Positions 13,788 to 16,029 of a stretch of 16,029 nucleotides of DNA are shown piece after piece. Origin of the DNA: Limiplasma sp031556335 (lineage in GTDB: Bacteria; Bacillota; Clostridia; Christensenellales; Aristaeellaceae); assembly GCA_031556335.1 (NCBI GenBank), contig JAVBTE010000082.1, positions 1 through 16,029 of the forward strand, written 5' to 3'. A program made the translations under genes and the position numbers. Position 1 is the first letter of the stretch. Each line of letters opens with the position of its first letter. The notes beneath the pieces were generated by a model, which saw only the letters and a list, made by a program, of their open reading frames with translations, did not search any database and was not told the origin of the DNA.

Positions 13788-14650
13788 TCGCCCTCCCCGC
13801 CCAGCATGGCCTTCACCCGCAGGCTTGCGGCATACACGGCGTTTTTGCGCTCGCCTTCCGCTTGCAGGCTTTCCATGGCCTCCCGCAGGGAACGGTCCTG
13901 CACCAAGGCATCAAACAGCCGCGCCTCCAAAGACAGCGGGCTTTTTTCCGCCCTGGGGGCGGGAACATCCTCCGGGGCCCACCGGAAAACAAGGCAGTAC
14001 TCCCCTTTTTCCACCTTCGGGTTTGCCTCCATTTGGGCAAGCACGCCCTGGACAGGGCCCCGCAGGGTACATTCATGCTTTTTGGTCAAATCGCAGCTGG
14101 CGCTGACCAACGTATGGGGCAGGGCTTCTTTCACCGCGCCGAGCAAATCCACCACCCGGTGGGGGGATTCGTGCACCACCGCGATTTTGGAGCGGGTCGC
14201 CATGTCCAGCAGCTTTGCCCGCAGCTCGTTTTTCTGCCTGGGCAAAAAGCCGAAGAAGGTGAACTCTGTGATCTCCATACCGCTGACGCTGAGGGCCGCC
14301 GCCAGGGCGGTGGGCCCCGCCACCGCCACCACCTGGACGCCCGCCTGCGCCGCCTCCCGAACCAAAACGCTGCCCGGATCGCTGATGCAGGGGGTGCCCG
14401 CGTCGGTGGTGACCGCCACGTCGATGTTTTCCGCCAGCATCCGCTGCACGATGCGGGCCGCCTTGCCCTGCTCGTTGTGCTCGTGGCAGCTGGTAAGGGG
14501 CGTTTGAATGCCAAACACCGAAAGCAGCTTTTGGGTCACCCGCGTGTCCTCCGCCGCGATGAGGGCCACGCTTTTCAGGGTTTCAATGGCCCTGGGGGTC
14601 ATGTCGGACAGGTTGCCGATGGGGGTGGCCACCACGTACAGGGTTGGCAT
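13784..14650 (-). CDS. rsmI: 16S rRNA (cytidine1402-2'-O)-methyltransferase
   Basis: A 288-residue tetrapyrrole-methylase-fold enzyme that methylates the ribose of C1402 in the decoding centre, using S-adenosylmethionine. Signatures are VATPIGNLSDMTPRA (7-21), AEDTRVTQKLL (33-43), TDAGTPCISDPG (82-93), AGPTAL (111-116), FFGFLPR (132-138) and ESPHR (161-165). The usual RELTK region reads CDLTKKHE (186-193), a small departure. The C-terminal helical part (253-285) fits the family. AAAGGAG is 7 bases before the ATG at 14650. It overlaps the GNAT gene by 4 bases and lies 54 bases after the DUF3781 gene. RsmH, which modifies the base of the same nucleotide, is two genes upstream. Confidence 0.96.
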   Translation of the reverse strand: MPTLYVVATPIGNLSDMTPRAIETLKSVALIAAEDTRVTQKLLSVFGIQTPLTSCHEHNEQGKAARIVQRMLAENIDVAVTTDAGTPCISDPGSVLVREAAQAGVQVVAVAGPTALAAALSVSGMEITEFTFFGFLPRQKNELRAKLLDMATRSKIAVVHESPHRVVDLLGAVKEALPHTLVSASCDLTKKHECTLRGPVQGVLAQMEANPKVEKGEYCLVFRWAPEDVPAPRAEKSPLSLEARLFDALVQDRSLREAMESLQAEGERKNAVYAASLRVKAMLGGEGE

Positions 14651-14704
14651 GGCATGGCTCCTTTCTTGGGGGGTGGGTTGCCGGGGATGAGGTTGCCGTT
14701 TCGT

Positions 14705-14959
14705 TCACCGGGCAGCCCTTTGCCGATGGGCGGTTATAATCGTTAAAGAAAACGCGTTCACCGTGATTTCACAGCCGTCAATGAGAACATACCAGTTTTT
14801 TCCCTTGCGGGCGATCTGGCTGTGTGGGTCCGCTATTTTGCGTTTACACCACAGCACCACATCCTCCGCGTCCAGGGAAAGGTTCCTTTTGATCCGCTCC
14901 ACCCCCAGGGTGGTTGTATGCAGCCTGCCGAGTTCCGCAATCAGCGATTCCCTTTCCAT
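14705..14959 (-). CDS. DUF3781-family small protein
   Basis: An 84-residue protein that overlaps the end of rsmH by 19 bases in another frame. The sequence LHTTTLGVERIKRNLSL (13-29), DVVLWCKRKI (33-42), RKGKNWYVLIDGCEITVNAF (51-70) and TIITAHR matches what I recall of DUF3781, a family common in Firmicutes with no known function. There is no signal peptide or membrane segment; it is basic and could bind nucleic acid, but this is only a guess. The ATG at 14959 has a G-rich stretch (AAGGGACGG, about 7 bases upstream) rather than a clean Shine-Dalgarno sequence, so coupling to rsmH translation is likely. The strong family-like conservation throughout argues it is real rather than an overlap shadow. 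Confidence 0.85.
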   Translation of the reverse strand: MERESLIAELGRLHTTTLGVERIKRNLSLDAEDVVLWCKRKIADPHSQIARKGKNWYVLIDGCEITVNAFSLTIITAHRQRAAR

Positions 14960-15921
14960 CCGCCCGCCGTCCCTTCCTGCCCCCGCTGAAACACCCGCAG
15001 CTTGGCGCTTCGGGCCCTGGGGTTTTCTTCCACTTCCCGAGGGGCGGGCTGCACCGCGCCTCCGGCCAGCACCTTGCCCTGGGGCTTCAGGCCGCAGGTG
15101 CAGATGGGCGCTTTGGGCGGGCAGGTGCAGGGATTTTGCATTTGCCGGAATGCGTTTTTTACGATGCGGTCCTCCAGGGAATGAAAGGTGATCACCAGCA
15201 GCCGCCCCTCCGGGGCCAGGCAGTCCGCAATGTCCGCCAGCGCCTTTTGAAGGGGCGCCAGCTCGTCGTTCAGGGCGATGCGCACCGCCTGGAAGGTTCT
15301 GCGGGCCGGGTGCCCGTCGTCCTTCCGGCGCACGGCCTTCGGAATGGCCGCGTCCACCACCGCCACCAAATCGGCCGTGGTCAGGATGGGCTTTTCCGCC
15401 CGTTTCTCCACAAAGACCTGGGCCACCCGGGCGGCCCACTTTTCCTCGCCATAGTCGGTCAAAATCCGGCGGAACTCCTGCTGGGATACCGCCTGTAAAT
15501 ACTCCGCCGCCGTTGGGCCTTCGCTTCGGTCCATGCGCATGTCCAGGGGCGCGTTCTCGTGGTAGCTGAACCCCCGCTCCGGCGTGTCCAGCTGGTGGCT
15601 GGAAACCCCAAGGTCCAGCAGCGCGCCGGAAAGCTTCGGCGCGCCGGCCCCGGCCAGCAGGCCTTTCGCGTCGTGAAAATTGCCGTCCAGGGCATGAAAG
15701 CCGGCAAAACAACCAAGCCGGGCCGTGGCGGCGGCAATGGCCGCCTCGTCCCGGTCGATGCCATACAAGGTTGCCGTGCCCCCGGAGGCCCGCAAAATTC
15801 CTTCGCTGTGGCCGCCGCCGCCCAGGGTGCCGTCCAGGTAAACGCCCTGGGGGCAGGGCCTCATCCAGGCCATCACCTCGTTAAACAGCACGGGAAGATG
15901 GTGAAACGTGTTTTCTGTCAT
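14941..15921 (-). CDS. rsmH: 16S rRNA (cytosine1402-N4)-methyltransferase
   Basis: A 326-residue SAM-dependent enzyme that methylates N4 of C1402 in 16S rRNA. Signatures are HHLPVLFNEV (7-16), DGTLGGGGHSEGIL (30-43), DLGVSSHQLD (103-112), RGFSY (116-120), PLDMRMD (125-131), TFHSLEDR (245-252) and NPRARSAKLRV (300-310). Near the end, CxC pairs at C265/C267 and C274/C276 resemble those in other Clostridial RsmH proteins. AGGAGG lies 6 bases before the ATG at 15921. Usually it heads the division/cell-wall cluster with ftsL; here it is followed by a DUF3781 gene and rsmI. No mraZ is readable upstream because the sequence there is low-complexity. Confidence 0.97.
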   Translation of the reverse strand: MTENTFHHLPVLFNEVMAWMRPCPQGVYLDGTLGGGGHSEGILRASGGTATLYGIDRDEAAIAAATARLGCFAGFHALDGNFHDAKGLLAGAGAPKLSGALLDLGVSSHQLDTPERGFSYHENAPLDMRMDRSEGPTAAEYLQAVSQQEFRRILTDYGEEKWAARVAQVFVEKRAEKPILTTADLVAVVDAAIPKAVRRKDDGHPARRTFQAVRIALNDELAPLQKALADIADCLAPEGRLLVITFHSLEDRIVKNAFRQMQNPCTCPPKAPICTCGLKPQGKVLAGGAVQPAPREVEENPRARSAKLRVFQRGQEGTAGGWKGNR

Positions 15922-15933
15922 GTGTCGCCTCCT

Positions 15934-16022
15934 GGTGGGTGGGGGGGGGAGATGGGGCGGGGCGGGGCATGGGGGGGGGGCGCCCCCCCCCCCCCGCGCG
16001 GCGGGGGCCCCCCGGCCCCCCC
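15934..16022. other. G/C homopolymer low-complexity tract at the window end
   Basis: After the rsmH ribosome binding site the sequence becomes almost only G and then C, including ten Gs (15971-15980) and thirteen Cs (15983-15995), making a G-run/C-run inverted repeat. No gene is readable. This looks more like low-quality sequence or a misassembled contig tip than biology. Confidence 0.75.
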
Positions 16023-16029
16023 ACTGGGC

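Noticed and set aside
13089..14507. 472-codon plus-strand open frame over the GNAT and rsmI genes
   Set aside because: Antisense to two genes with textbook motifs and a 4-base coupled overlap; no ribosome binding site or recognisable domain.

Overview
The window looks like a chromosomal contig from a GC-rich member of the Clostridia (Bacillota), probably an uncultured gut lineage. The evidence is the SpoIID/LytB-type protein, AgrC-like GHKL kinase, DUF3781 protein, Mef-like exporter, strong purine-rich ribosome binding sites and Rho-independent terminators. I cannot place it more precisely by reading alone. Coding is dense, and every gene except one two-gene unit lies on the minus strand.

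Layout, left to right. 1-207: 5' part of a tyrosine-phosphatase-like gene (minus), running off the edge. 245-2110: secreted SpoIID/LytB-domain protein with Pro/Thr linkers and an SH3b domain (minus). 2366-3670: ferritin-like putative di-iron protein (minus) with its own terminator. 3903-5714: the only plus-strand unit, a receiver-only response regulator followed by a 455-residue AgrC-like sensor kinase, behind a good sigma-A promoter. 5725-11518: a six-gene minus-strand aromatic operon transcribed as aroF (DAHP synthase), tyrA, aroB, pheA, an aroE-aroK fusion and aroQ. 11562-11773: the control region of that operon. 11815-13089: Mef-like MFS exporter (minus). 13287-15921: rsmH, a DUF3781 gene, rsmI and a GNAT acetyltransferase (minus), closed by a terminator. 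15934-16022: G/C homopolymer sequence that is probably an assembly or sequencing artefact at a contig end.

The most striking element is the leader of the aromatic operon. A promoter with perfect TTGACA and TATAAT boxes is followed by an unlisted 27-codon ORF whose codons 12-20 read F-Y-Y-Y-F-S-F-T-F. Four RNA segments follow or overlap it. Segment 2 can pair with segment 1 or segment 3, and segments 3 and 4 form a terminator with a U-run. This is the architecture of ribosome-mediated transcription attenuation by Phe and Tyr supply, in a group where T-box riboswitches are the more familiar solution. The operon encodes entry to the shikimate pathway, four further pre-chorismate activities, and both branch enzymes toward Phe and Tyr. 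Only aroA (EPSP synthase) and aroC (chorismate synthase) are missing from the window. Enzyme-level control is also visible: a ferredoxin-like N-terminal domain on DAHP synthase and an ACT domain on PheA, but no ACT domain on TyrA.

The right-hand operon encodes both enzymes that methylate 16S rRNA C1402 (RsmH on N4, RsmI on the 2'-O), separated by the small DUF3781 protein.
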